A DNA stretch of 32,765 nt, from the NCBI GenBank assembly GCA_001820215.1, contig MHOW01000006.1, forward strand, positions 14,274 to 47,038. The letters run 5' to 3'. Within the stretch, counting starts at the first letter, position 1. Every line of letters begins with the position of its first letter. The position numbers were made by a program, and so were the translations under genes. This stretch comes from Candidatus Staskawiczbacteria bacterium RIFCSPLOWO2_01_FULL_33_13 (GTDB lineage Bacteria; Patescibacteriota; Minisyncoccia; Minisyncoccales; Staskawiczbacteraceae). Under the pieces are notes generated by a model, which had not been told where the DNA came from, searched no databases, and saw only the letters and a program-made list of their open reading frames with translations. Below, one piece after another: positions 1-9,265 of the stretch.

Positions 1-641
1 AATAATATTTTCTCGTATAAAAAAGAAAATACATCATTGCTATGATTTTTTGTAATTAATTCTGTTTTAGGAAAATCCATAATAGAATATACGCCTTCCT
101 TCATTAAATAATTTTTATAGTTAAAATCTTCAAGCGTTATGGGAGTTTTTAGTTTTCCTGTAATTTTTATAGTATCTAAATAGTAATATTCTGGATAAGG
201 ACTTAAAGTAACTAATACCACACTCTCAAACTCATTAATTTTTACCCAGTTAAATTGTTCCGCTGAAGACGGAACATTGCCTATGGCAAATTTAACCGGG
301 TGAACTTTTAATTTTTGCATCTTATCTCTAACATCAGGTTCTTCAATAATATTGCCAATTAGGGTAATTTTTTCTGGGGTATCAATTAATTTGCTTAGTG
401 TATTATGCAAAACATTAAATTCAGAAATTTGCAGCCTTGCGCTTCCTAATATTAAAAATAGCATGCAAAATCCAATTAGCGCATAATAATTTTTATGGAA
501 AAAAATAGAAATAAAAATAGCCAAAGCTCCGAGTATTAAAAAACCCCACAAAAAAATGTGGGGAATTTTAATTAATGAAGCTAATAATATTCCTGCAATA
601 AAAGAAATGCAAAGATAAAAAAGAGTTTTAGACGAAGTCAT
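1..641 (-). CDS. comEC: ComEC/Rec2-family competence protein, N-terminal part (runs off window edge)
   Basis: Manual reverse-strand translation MTSSKTLFYLCISFIAGILLASLIKIPHIFLWGFLILGALAIFISIFFHKNYYALIGFCMLFLILGSARLQIS...; N-terminal TM segments followed by a DUF4131-like domain; no stop before the edge. Confidence 0.7.
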   Translation of the reverse strand, partial: MTSSKTLFYLCISFIAGILLASLIKIPHIFLWGFLILGALAIFISIFFHKNYYALIGFCMLFLILGSARLQISEFNVLHNTLSKLIDTPEKITLIGNIIEEPDVRDKMQKLKVHPVKFAIGNVPSSAEQFNWVKINEFESVVLVTLSPYPEYYYLDTIKITGKLKTPITLEDFNYKNYLMKEGVYSIMDFPKTELITKNHSNDVFSFLYEKIL

Positions 642-652
642 TATTAATAAAA

Positions 653-1234
653 TTACAAATTCTTTTTTAGGTCTTCAATCTCTTTAATCAATTTTTCCTT
701 TTTTTCTATTATTTTATCTTCTTTACCCAAGAATTCGTAAAATCTTTTACCTAACGATGCTTTAAATTTACCAAATGTAATCCAACTTAATAATTTTTCT
801 GCTGGAATTACTATTCCCAACATACCGTCGTCCATAAAACCCATTAACCCCTCCCCCGAACCAAAACCAGATTCTTCTCTCAATAAATTCAATTCTTCTT
901 CTAAAGATTTTAATTCCAACTCTTTTTCTTCTCTTTTTTGCTTCGCTCGATCAATAGATAATTGTTTTTCTTTTTTTATATCATTCTCACCCTCAAGTTT
1001 CGAATTCGACTCTCTTTTTACAGGAGTAATTTGATCATCAAATATTCTAATCCTTTTTTGCAATTCTTCTATTTGATATGCTATTGATTCAGGACTTTCT
1101 CTTTTTAATCCCTTTATTTTTGCTAATTTTTCTTCATATAGTTTTTGTGCGTCTGGATTACGAAATTTAAGTTTATTTTCAATTTCTGGGGGATCCTGCT
1201 CAGATCCTGGTTCCCTTGAGTAAATTGCTGACAT
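653..1234 (-). CDS. hypothetical protein, Lys/Glu-rich coiled coil
   Basis: 193-aa ORF, same strand as neighbours, long charged helices. Confidence 0.7.
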   Translation of the reverse strand: MSAIYSREPGSEQDPPEIENKLKFRNPDAQKLYEEKLAKIKGLKRESPESIAYQIEELQKRIRIFDDQITPVKRESNSKLEGENDIKKEKQLSIDRAKQKREEKELELKSLEEELNLLREESGFGSGEGLMGFMDDGMLGIVIPAEKLLSWITFGKFKASLGKRFYEFLGKEDKIIEKKEKLIKEIEDLKKNL

Positions 1235-1262
1235 AAGTTTTAATTATTTATTTTTTGTCGCT

Positions 1263-1886
1263 TTATTTTTTTGATTTTCGCCTAGCACTCATATCTATTT
1301 TTGTTTCTAAGAGTTCTCCTTGTTTAAGTTCTTCTTGCCTATGTCGCTCTTTTTCAAGTTCCCATTTATGCTTTTTTTCAAATCCTCTTTGAATTCTCTC
1401 AAAAGCCTCTTTTTTTCTATCTAATTCCCCCTTAATTTCTAATTCAATTTTTTGAAGATGTTTTACTATATATTCTGTATTAAGTCCGTATTTTTTAGTT
1501 TCTTCTTTTAAATTAATAATCAGTTTTTCAAAATTTTCTTCCCCCAATCTTTTCATTAGACTATTTTTAAATTGATTTAATAAATAAATCTTTTCATTAT
1601 ACTCACCTCCTATATTTTCTAAAGTCATTAAAGAATATTTAGTTTCTTCTTTTGCCTCTATCCCCATTAGTAGTTTTTTTAAAATTTCTATATATGTCAT
1701 CCCTAAATTTAACCCCTTACGAAGAAAATCCGGTGTATATTTATCGGGGGCTTTTGACCATGAATATTCCCCTGTGTTTGCATCCCATAGACGCGCTTCC
1801 AATAGCCACTCATTTCCCCTAAGGATATCATCGGGATAGTTAAGATCATCCCCATGTTCTTTTTCATTTGTATTATTTTCTGTCAT
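1263..1886 (-). CDS. hypothetical protein, charged/helical
   Basis: 207-aa ORF, short gaps to neighbours. Confidence 0.7.
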   Translation of the reverse strand: MTENNTNEKEHGDDLNYPDDILRGNEWLLEARLWDANTGEYSWSKAPDKYTPDFLRKGLNLGMTYIEILKKLLMGIEAKEETKYSLMTLENIGGEYNEKIYLLNQFKNSLMKRLGEENFEKLIINLKEETKKYGLNTEYIVKHLQKIELEIKGELDRKKEAFERIQRGFEKKHKWELEKERHRQEELKQGELLETKIDMSARRKSKK

Positions 1887-1892
1887 AATAAC

Positions 1893-2252
1893 TTATTTTT
1901 GATTTTCAATAAATGTCTTTACTGTTAATTTCACACTTCTCACCATTGCTCCATTTTTACTTTTTTTTCCAATAAAAACATAGTCAGCTTTAAGATCATA
2001 GCTAACAAAAATCCAACCTTCTTCTTCTAATATTTCACTCTTTCTTTCAAGCCTTAATGGTGTTTTTTTACTTCTATTTTTATTCCCCTTCTTTCCGTTA
2101 CCGTCGCTAGGTGCTTCTTTGTAAAATACTACTTTATCACTTTCTCTATTAAATTTTACAGAATCGCCCAATCTAAATTTATCTAAAAAAGAGATGATTT
2201 CTTCTTCCCCCGAAGATTCGTAACCTTCTCCTATCTCAATTTTTTTTGACAT
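1893..2252 (-). CDS. hypothetical protein
   Basis: ORF track starts at 2282 with GTG; the internal ATG (MSKKIEIGEG...) at 2252 is more plausible because the extension runs into the palindrome. Confidence 0.65.
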   Translation of the reverse strand: MSKKIEIGEGYESSGEEEIISFLDKFRLGDSVKFNRESDKVVFYKEAPSDGNGKKGNKNRSKKTPLRLERKSEILEEEGWIFVSYDLKADYVFIGKKSKNGAMVRSVKLTVKTFIENQK

Positions 2253-2275
2253 GTTTTTATTAAATTTTAAACAAT

Positions 2276-2335
2276 AATACACAACTACCGTAAATTACAA
2301 AATGGACATTTTGTAATTTACGGTAGTTGTGTATT
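2276..2335. repeat. perfect 29-bp inverted repeat, 2-nt loop
   Basis: AATACACAACTACCGTAAATTACAAAATG-GA-CATTTTGTAATTTACGGTAGTTGTGTATT; 1 nt downstream of the ftsZ stop. Confidence 0.97.
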
Positions 2336-2336
2336 C

Positions 2337-3257
2337 TTAAAACTTAGTGGCAATTACGGTAATTTTTATTTCTCCCTTTTTTAAGGTAGCATCTTTTACT
2401 GCCCCAAAAATTATCTGCGCCCCAGGATCAACATTTTCTGTAATAACTTTAGCTGCAGCTTTTATTTCATTTAAAGATATATCATTTCCCGATGCATTAA
2501 ACAAAATTCCTCTTGACCCTTTAATTGAAAAATCCAGTAAAGGCGAACTAATTGCTTTTGTTGCGGCTTCAACAGCCCGGTTTTCTCCTTCTGCTTTTCC
2601 GGTGCCAAATAAAGCCTGACCAGAATTTTTCATCACAGAAACCACAGAAGCAAAATCAACATTTATAATCCCTGGAGTTAAAATTAAATCTGTTATTCCT
2701 TGCACTGCTTGGCGCAATACATCATCGCAAATTTCAAACGCATTAGAAACTGTTGTTGTTTCATCAATGATTTTTAATAAATTATCATTAGAAATTATCA
2801 ACAAAGAATCAACCTTGCCTTTTAAATTTTCTATAGCTTTTTTTGAAATCTGTTGTCGTTGTTCGCCCTCAAAAGAAAAGGGGGTAGTAACTACCGCGAC
2901 AGTTAAAATTCCCAAACTTTTTGCAATATCCGAAATTATTGGCGCCGCCCCCGATCCAGTGCCTCCTCCAAGCCCGCAGGTGATAAATACCATATCTGAA
3001 CCCATCAATGCTTCTTTTATTTCTTCTTTATTCTCTTCTGCGGCTAATTTACCCAAAGAAGTATCCATTCCAGCACCCAAACCTTTGGTAATATTTTTAC
3101 CAATTAAAATTTTTTTTGGCACTTTGCAAAAATGCAAAGCCTGGGCATCAGTATTTATTGCTACCAGCTCCACATCTTTTGTATTAAATTTTGCTATCCG
3201 AGAAACAGTATTAGAGCCCGATCCCCCCACTCCCAAAACTTTAATTTTAGAATTCAT
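2337..3257 (-). CDS. ftsZ: cell division protein FtsZ (short; no C-terminal tail)
   Basis: Tubulin signature GGGTGSGAAP, NTDAQAL, TTPFSFEG; ends at KITVIATKF. Confidence 0.97.
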   Translation of the reverse strand: MNSKIKVLGVGGSGSNTVSRIAKFNTKDVELVAINTDAQALHFCKVPKKILIGKNITKGLGAGMDTSLGKLAAEENKEEIKEALMGSDMVFITCGLGGGTGSGAAPIISDIAKSLGILTVAVVTTPFSFEGEQRQQISKKAIENLKGKVDSLLIISNDNLLKIIDETTTVSNAFEICDDVLRQAVQGITDLILTPGIINVDFASVVSVMKNSGQALFGTGKAEGENRAVEAATKAISSPLLDFSIKGSRGILFNASGNDISLNEIKAAAKVITENVDPGAQIIFGAVKDATLKKGEIKITVIATKF

Positions 3258-3269
3258 AACAGCTGATTT

Positions 3270-4511
3270 TTATGGAATAAAAACCCTAAACATCCTTTTA
3301 AAATTGAAATTGAACTTTTTTATAAATTCCCAAGGCAGAGACATTATGCCATCCTTTTGTGAATTATCAAAGTCAGAGCTTCCCAAAATAAGCCCTGTAA
3401 CCGTAGCTAGCGCAGGATCTTTTTCAAGCCCTAAAATACCCCTTGGAATTCCTATTTGACAAGGAAGCTTTAAATGCTGTTTAGCTAAATCTTTTATTCC
3501 AGGTAATTTTGCTCCACCACCAGTCAAAACAACACCTCCTGGCAACAATTCTTGGCGACCGATTTTTTTAAGTTCCTTTTGCATTAACTCAAAAATTTCA
3601 GAAACTCTCGGCTCTATAATATCAACCAACGATTTTTTAGTAAAAGACACAGAATACGATTTATCAATAGCTTCTATTTTCTTTTTTGATTGGTCTTTAT
3701 TTTCTTTCCCACTTTTAACATAACTGCAAGAGCCGTATTGTTTTTTGATATCTTCAGCAATAGCTACCTCTGTTTTAAGGCCGATTGCAATATCATTTGT
3801 AATATTTGCAGAACCTAATGGGAAAATAGCCAGATGAATTAAGTCCCCCTCTTCAAAAACCGCCAAGCTAGTAGTTGCAGAACCTATGTCTATTAGCGCC
3901 ACTCCTATCTCTTTTTGTTGAGGAGTAATAACTGCCTTGCTAGCAGCCAGTGGAGAAGGAATAATATCATCAATTTGTAATTTTGAGTTTAAAACCGCCT
4001 GTGTTAAATTGATAAAATAAGATTGAAAATAACAAAGCAGTATCACTTTTGCTTCAAGCCTTACGCCTACCAAACCCAAGGGCTGCTTTATTCCTTTTTG
4101 GTCATCAATAATAAATTCATTGGGAAACACATCTAATATTTCTTCGTTAAGGGGTATATTTATGGCCCTTGTTGCCTGCAAAACCCTTTCAATGTCTTCT
4201 TCTGAAATAATATGATCTGCCCTTGATACAGAAATTAATCCGTCAGAAGGAGCAACATAAAGATGGCTTCCGCCAATGTTTACAAAAACTGAATTAATTT
4301 TTATATCGTAATCTCTTTCTACTCCGGATATTAGTGATTGTACATTTTTTGAAGTTTCTTCAACATTTACTACCGCACCTCTTCTTAAACCAAAAGAAGG
4401 CATTTGAGAATATGCTAAAACCTCCCATTCTGCACCTTTTTTTTGGGCAACTAAAAGCTTTATGGTATTTGTACCAATATCCAACCCTGTAACAATTTGA
4501 GGTTTAGCCAT
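3270..4511 (-). CDS. ftsA: cell division protein FtsA
   Basis: GLDIGTNTIKLLVA, actin-like ATPase motifs (ALIDIGSATTSLAVF, VVLTGGGAKLPG); C-terminal amphipathic segment FIKKFNFNFKRMFRVF. Confidence 0.95.
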   Translation of the reverse strand: MAKPQIVTGLDIGTNTIKLLVAQKKGAEWEVLAYSQMPSFGLRRGAVVNVEETSKNVQSLISGVERDYDIKINSVFVNIGGSHLYVAPSDGLISVSRADHIISEEDIERVLQATRAINIPLNEEILDVFPNEFIIDDQKGIKQPLGLVGVRLEAKVILLCYFQSYFINLTQAVLNSKLQIDDIIPSPLAASKAVITPQQKEIGVALIDIGSATTSLAVFEEGDLIHLAIFPLGSANITNDIAIGLKTEVAIAEDIKKQYGSCSYVKSGKENKDQSKKKIEAIDKSYSVSFTKKSLVDIIEPRVSEIFELMQKELKKIGRQELLPGGVVLTGGGAKLPGIKDLAKQHLKLPCQIGIPRGILGLEKDPALATVTGLILGSSDFDNSQKDGIMSLPWEFIKKFNFNFKRMFRVFIP

Positions 4512-4530
4512 TAAATGATTTTAACTTGAA

Positions 4531-4947
4531 TTAATATGTAATTTTGGAAAAATAATATTCTTGTTTTTCTTCCATTATCTGTTCATCTTTTTTCGATCTT
4601 TCATGGTCATATCCTAATACATGCAAAATGCCGTGTAGTAAAATTTTGGACAATTCTTTTTTCAATGATAACTTAGAAGATTTTGCATTTTCCCTTACCA
4701 CAGAAGGGCAAATAATAACTTCTGAATATTCTTCTTTAAAATGAGAAACTCTCTCAAATGCGAGCACATCAGTTGGTTTATCTTTCTTTCTATATTTTTT
4801 ATTAAGTTTTTGTATTTCTTGGGGACTCACAAAAGCAATGGATACATTCTCCTTCTCTCTATTTTCGCTTTTTAAAACTTTTTTTGCAACCCCTACAAAA
4901 AACTTTTTATCCACAATAAAATTTGTTAGATTATTTATTTCCACCAT
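4531..4947 (-). CDS. ybeY: endoribonuclease YbeY (16S rRNA maturation)
   Basis: HGILHVLGYDHE zinc motif. ORF track start 5028 lies in a repeat; MVEINNLTNF... at 4947 is the likely start. Confidence 0.93.
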   Translation of the reverse strand: MVEINNLTNFIVDKKFFVGVAKKVLKSENREKENVSIAFVSPQEIQKLNKKYRKKDKPTDVLAFERVSHFKEEYSEVIICPSVVRENAKSSKLSLKKELSKILLHGILHVLGYDHERSKKDEQIMEEKQEYYFSKITY

Positions 4948-4953
4948 CTTATT

Positions 4954-5126
4954 ACTGTGACTTACGAAATGCTCAAATAAAAGAAGAGTTTCTGGTCTTT
5001 TCTTCAAATTTGGATTGAAAATTCGCAATAATTATTTTATGTAGTAAACTACATAAAATAATTCTATCAAATTTTCACTTTACAAATTTGAAAAAAATAC
5101 CTAGAAAGCATTTCGTAATTCACAGT
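4954..5126. repeat. about 173-bp near-palindromic intergenic element, copy A
   Basis: Ends ACTGTGACTTACGAAATGCT / AGCATTTCGTAATTCACAGT; core ATTATTTTATGTAGT-AA-ACTACATAAAATAAT. Confidence 0.93.
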
Positions 5127-5156
5127 TATTATTTTACATCATTTTTAAAATAACAC

Positions 5157-5182
5157 AAAAGCGGGCTTCTTATCCCGCTTTT
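5157..5182 (-). terminator. candidate intrinsic terminator
   Basis: AAAAGCGGG-cttcttat-CCCGCTTTT hairpin downstream of the minus-strand CDS ending at 5220. Confidence 0.7.
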
Positions 5183-5219
5183 GTAACATATATTTTACAA
5201 TCTTACTTTAACGGCTAAT

Positions 5220-5882
5220 CTACAAAAGATTACTAGACTTTATCGTTTTTAAATCTTCATATATAAAATATCCAAAAATAACGCACAAAGGATTTATTAA
5301 TAAAAAATTAAGTATATCTCCAAAAAAGGGAATAAGAGAAACTAATGCAGAAAAGATACAAATCAGCAAAAATCGTAGAAATACTGGCCACCAATATCCT
5401 TTCACAAGTTCCTTGCTCTGCAAAAGCGCCTTTTTACCTTTTGTCCCTTCAAAAATAAATGCGTAATTTGAAAAAACAAACCAAGTAGCAAAAATAATAC
5501 CAGGAATAATAAAAAGTATTAATCCGCCAATAATACATAAAAAACTTAATAATGAAATTAAAAACACGGGGAATATATTGCCTGATGCTTTTGCAAATAA
5601 TCTTTTTATCCTTTCTATATAGTTTTTTTCAGATACCCCCTCTTTGGTTTCTTTTATCACATAGAAAAAAGCAATGTAAGTTAAAAAATTGAGTACAAAA
5701 ATTATTAAAAATAAAATCCAAGATACTAACGAAAGAGATTCTTCTATTTCTAGAAGATAAGCAATTAATATTGGAATATATCCAATAAGCGCAACTCCTA
5801 ATAAAATCTTGATATTATTTTTATAAAAATCAAAACTTTTTTTAAATAAATCCGAAATTGATATTAATTTTTTATTATTCAT
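5220..5882 (-). CDS. multi-pass membrane protein
   Basis: 220 aa with several hydrophobic segments. Confidence 0.8.
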   Translation of the reverse strand: MNNKKLISISDLFKKSFDFYKNNIKILLGVALIGYIPILIAYLLEIEESLSLVSWILFLIIFVLNFLTYIAFFYVIKETKEGVSEKNYIERIKRLFAKASGNIFPVFLISLLSFLCIIGGLILFIIPGIIFATWFVFSNYAFIFEGTKGKKALLQSKELVKGYWWPVFLRFLLICIFSALVSLIPFFGDILNFLLINPLCVIFGYFIYEDLKTIKSSNLL

Positions 5883-5886
5883 AAGA

Positions 5887-6402
5887 TTATAACAATTCTT
5901 TTATTATTTTGCTTATTTCTGAATTATCTGCTTTTCCTTTTACCTTTGGCATTAATTCTGCCATTATTTTTCCTATGACTTGCCCTGAGCGCCCCGAAGG
6001 GTCTTTTAATTCCTTAGCCCCTGTAGTATCTATTGCTTCTTTAATAAGTTTTATAAGCTCATCATTTGATAATTGTTGAGGCAAATATTTTTGTAAAATT
6101 TCTATCTCTTTTTTTTCTTGATCTGCTAATTCCTGCCTATTGCCTTTTTGATATAAACTTATTGCATCTTTTCTTTTTTTAATTTCAGAGGAAATTACAT
6201 CTATGATTTGATCATCGGATAATTCTGATTTTTTGACTAAATCTTCCTCGTTTAAACCAGGGTTTTCTTTTGAAGCTTTATATCTTTTTTCTTTCTCTTT
6301 TACATTTATGGTTGACAATGCCATACGCAAAACACCCAAAGAAAATTGATTTTTGGATTTTAAAAACTCGTTGCTATCGTTTTGGATTTGCTGCTTTAAC
6401 AT
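5887..6402 (-). CDS. yqeY: GatB/YqeY domain-containing protein
   Basis: KEKEKRYK, IDVISSEIKKRKDAISLYQKGNRQELADQEKKEIEILQKYLPQQLS, IMAELMPKVKGKAD. Confidence 0.93.
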   Translation of the reverse strand: MLKQQIQNDSNEFLKSKNQFSLGVLRMALSTINVKEKEKRYKASKENPGLNEEDLVKKSELSDDQIIDVISSEIKKRKDAISLYQKGNRQELADQEKKEIEILQKYLPQQLSNDELIKLIKEAIDTTGAKELKDPSGRSGQVIGKIMAELMPKVKGKADNSEISKIIKELL

Positions 6403-6458
6403 GAATATTAAATATTACAAATCTTATGCTAATCCCAAAAACAAATCACAGATTTAAG

Positions 6459-6637
6459 TTACTTTGAATTACGAAACTCCCATTTTTTAAAAGAATTTCG
6501 GGGTCTTTTATCCAAATTTGGGCTATAAATTCGCTATAATTTTTAAACTTATGCATGGCTAAGTTTAAAAATTCTATCAAATTTCTATCTCCAAATTTTA
6601 ATAAAATACCTCCGAGGAGTTTCGTAATTCAAAGTAA
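6459..6637. repeat. about 179-bp near-palindromic intergenic element, copy C (diverged core)
   Basis: Ends TTACTTTGAATTACGAAACTCC / GGAGTTTCGTAATTCAAAGTAA; core AATTTTTAAACTTA-tgcatggc-TAAGTTTAAAAATT. Confidence 0.9.
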
Positions 6638-6638
6638 G

Positions 6639-6860
6639 TTATGCTTTTGGCTTTTCCAGTTTTTCAGCAATTCTTTTTTTGGCCCTCAATTCAACTTTTC
6701 TTAAAGCTGATTTCTTTTTTGCCAAAACTGATTTCGCTTTTTTGCGGAATTGCTTGCTTCTTACCTGTAATAAAATTCCGCTCTGGCGCACTACTTTAGT
6801 AAAACGATGTACTAAATTTTGAGAACTTTCTCTCTCTTTTTTTTGAACTTCTAATGGCAT
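6639..6860 (-). CDS. rpsU: 30S ribosomal protein bS21
   Basis: MPLEVQKKERESSQNLVHRFTKVVRQSGILLQVRSKQFRKK...; ATG at 6860 preferred over ORF track 6884. Confidence 0.85.
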   Translation of the reverse strand: MPLEVQKKERESSQNLVHRFTKVVRQSGILLQVRSKQFRKKAKSVLAKKKSALRKVELRAKKRIAEKLEKPKA

Positions 6861-6863
6861 AAG

Positions 6864-6997
6864 TTGTGAAATCCCAAATCCCAAATACTAAATCCCAAAC
6901 AAATTCAAAACTCAAATATTGAAATTCAAAATATGTTTTAGATTTTAGATTTTGGTAATTTGGATTTATTTAGAATTTAGTGCTTTAAATTTTGAAT
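6864..6997. repeat. AT-rich AAATCCCAAA-type intergenic repeat
   Basis: GAAATCCCAAATCCCAAATACTAAATCCCAAACAAATTCAAAA...; a related reverse-orientation sequence lies at 11262-11352. Confidence 0.75.
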
Positions 6998-6999
6998 TT

Positions 7000-8286
7000 C
7001 TAAGATTTAACCTTAGCTTTCATTTCTTCTACGACCTTGTCAAGTTTTATTTCTTCTTGAACTCCAGTTTCCATATTTCTTAAAGTAATGAAATTTTCTA
7101 ATGCTTCTTTTTGCCCAAAAATCAAAACCCATTTTACCCCCATCTTATTGGCAGAATTTAACTGTGACCTAAGTGAATCTTTTGAAAAAGATTCTGCAAC
7201 TGGAATTTTTGATGCCCGAAATTCTTCAAAAAGCTTTAAACTTTTTCTTTTTGCTAATTGGCCTAATTGCGCCAAAAATATCATGGGTTTTTCATCTTTT
7301 TTATCTGGTTTAACTTCTCTTAATTTCATCAAGTTCATAATCCTATCAATTCCGCCCGCAGCACCGCACGCAGGCGTATCTCTTCCACCCAGCACTTTTA
7401 ACAAGCCGTCGTATCTGCCTCCACCCACTAAAGCGCCTTGAATTGCCCCAGTTTCAGATTTTTCAACAATTTCAAAAACAGTTTTTGTGTAATAATCTAA
7501 GCCTCTTACTAAATAAGGATTTAACACATATGGCAATTCCAACTCGTCTAAAAATTCCAATACCTGTTTAAAATGCGCGTGGCAAGCTTCACATAAGTGA
7601 TCAATAATTTGCGGAGCGCCCGATCTTATTCTCTGACACTTTTCTTCTTTGCAATCTAAGATTCTTAAAGGATTTTCTTTCAACCTTCGCTGACAATCAG
7701 AACATAACGAAGATTTTCTTGACTTAAAATAATTTGTCAAAATCTTTTTAAAATGCGATCTGCATTCTTGGTCTCCAATACTATTTACTTCAATATTTAA
7801 ATTTTTAAAAGATAAATCTTTTAAAATATCATAGCTCATTTGTATAATCTGCCCATCTATAGAGGCACTTCTATCTCCTATTGCCTCTATATCAAATTGT
7901 AATAGCTGCCTGTATCTACCTGCCTGTGGCCTTTCATAACGAAAACATGGGCCTAGGGTCCATAATTTTACTGGCTGAGGCATATTATACATTCCGTTTT
8001 CAATATAACTTCTTGCAATTCCCGGGGTAAACTCAGGCCTTAGCGCCACCAAATCTCCCCCTTTTGTTCTAAATGAATACATTTCCTTTTGCACAATATC
8101 AGTGGTAGCCCCGGTGCCTTTTGAAAACACTTCAGCGCTTTCTAAAATAGGGGTATCTATTCTTTTGAAATCATAATAATTAGTAATGCTTTCAACAGAT
8201 TTTTGCACTTTTTTAAAATACACCTGTTCTTGTGGCAAAATATCACGCATTCCAGTTAAAGTTTGTAATCTTAATTTTTTATCCAT
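7000..8286 (-). CDS. hisS: histidyl-tRNA synthetase
   Basis: GMRDILPQEQ, ALRPEFTPGIAR, GPCFRYERPQAGRYRQLLQFDIEAIG, RGLDYYTKTVFEI. Confidence 0.97.
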   Translation of the reverse strand: MDKKLRLQTLTGMRDILPQEQVYFKKVQKSVESITNYYDFKRIDTPILESAEVFSKGTGATTDIVQKEMYSFRTKGGDLVALRPEFTPGIARSYIENGMYNMPQPVKLWTLGPCFRYERPQAGRYRQLLQFDIEAIGDRSASIDGQIIQMSYDILKDLSFKNLNIEVNSIGDQECRSHFKKILTNYFKSRKSSLCSDCQRRLKENPLRILDCKEEKCQRIRSGAPQIIDHLCEACHAHFKQVLEFLDELELPYVLNPYLVRGLDYYTKTVFEIVEKSETGAIQGALVGGGRYDGLLKVLGGRDTPACGAAGGIDRIMNLMKLREVKPDKKDEKPMIFLAQLGQLAKRKSLKLFEEFRASKIPVAESFSKDSLRSQLNSANKMGVKWVLIFGQKEALENFITLRNMETGVQEEIKLDKVVEEMKAKVKS

Positions 8287-8297
8287 TAATTTACTTT

Positions 8298-8472
8298 AAC
8301 CTTGAATTACGAAATGCCCCATGTAAAGGCAAGTTTCAGGTCTTTTCTCTAAATCTGGGTTGAAAATTCGCAATAATTATTTTATGTAGTAAACTACATA
8401 AAATAATTCTATCAAATTTTCACCTTCCAGATTTAGAGAAAATCCCAAGAAAGCATTTCGTAATTCAAGGTT
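8298..8472. repeat. about 175-bp near-palindromic intergenic element, copy B
   Basis: Perfect ends AACCTTGAATTACGAAATGC / GCATTTCGTAATTCAAGGTT; same core as copy A; followed by a TTTAATTCAAGG duplication. Confidence 0.95.
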
Positions 8473-8483
8473 TAATTCAAGGT

Positions 8484-9095
8484 TTAATAATTTGGTGAAT
8501 TTATAAACGATACACTTGTAATGGGAAAAAGCCTTATCGCAGCTTTTCCAATAATATCTTCTTTAGGCAAAATTCCCCATTTTCTTGAATCGTAAGAAAA
8601 TTGCCTATTGTCTCCCAAGACAAAATATTGAGAATCTTTTAAAGTAATATACACATTACCATCGGTCATTAAATCTTCTGGCAAATAACTTGTTTCATCC
8701 AACACTATCTTTTCTCCATTTTTACTAATTGTCACTTTCCCATTTTTAATTTCTACCACTTCACCCGGAAGACCAATAATCCTTTTTATAAAGCGCTGTG
8801 TATTATCAAGCGGATAATTTAGTACTACCACATCGCCCCTATTAGGTTCTTTAAATCTATAAGAGATTTCGTCAATAATTAAATAATTCCCTGATTGTAA
8901 ATTTGGAACCATAGAATCTCCCTTTACAATGAATGGCTGAAATAAAAAATAACGAATAGGCAATACAATAACCGCCGCAATAATCACTATTTTTAAAAAT
9001 TCCCAAACAAACGACAGCAATCCCTTTGAAAAACCCTTTTTGGATTCATTTTGGTCATTTTTTGTACTATTAGTATTGATGGTTTCTTCTTCCAT
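8484..9095 (-). CDS. lepB: signal peptidase I
   Basis: VKGDSMVPNLQSGNYLIIDE, RGDVVVL, FIKRIIGLPGE, VLGDNRQFSYDSRKWG. Confidence 0.95.
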   Translation of the reverse strand: MEEETINTNSTKNDQNESKKGFSKGLLSFVWEFLKIVIIAAVIVLPIRYFLFQPFIVKGDSMVPNLQSGNYLIIDEISYRFKEPNRGDVVVLNYPLDNTQRFIKRIIGLPGEVVEIKNGKVTISKNGEKIVLDETSYLPEDLMTDGNVYITLKDSQYFVLGDNRQFSYDSRKWGILPKEDIIGKAAIRLFPITSVSFINSPNY

Positions 9096-9265
9096 ATTAG
9101 CAAATCTAACACATTTTTTTATTTAATGCAACGCACATCCACACCTAATTCCACTAAGCTTAACAAACAATCAAAAAAAATAATGTTTTTAAAAATAGTG
9201 AAAATTAATAGAATAAAACCCATCCCCACTCTATTAAAAACCCAAAAAAATGATAAGATAAAATC

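Noticed and set aside
2347-3459. Plus-strand ORFs of 90 and 230 aa opposite ftsZ/ftsA
   Set aside because: Antisense to clear ftsZ and ftsA coding sequence; no recognisable domain.
6864-6997. CRISPR-like array from AAATCCC units
   Set aside because: Units are short, degenerate and irregularly spaced with no unique spacers; no cas genes in the window.
7088-7441. Plus-strand 117-aa ORF
   Set aside because: Antisense shadow of hisS.
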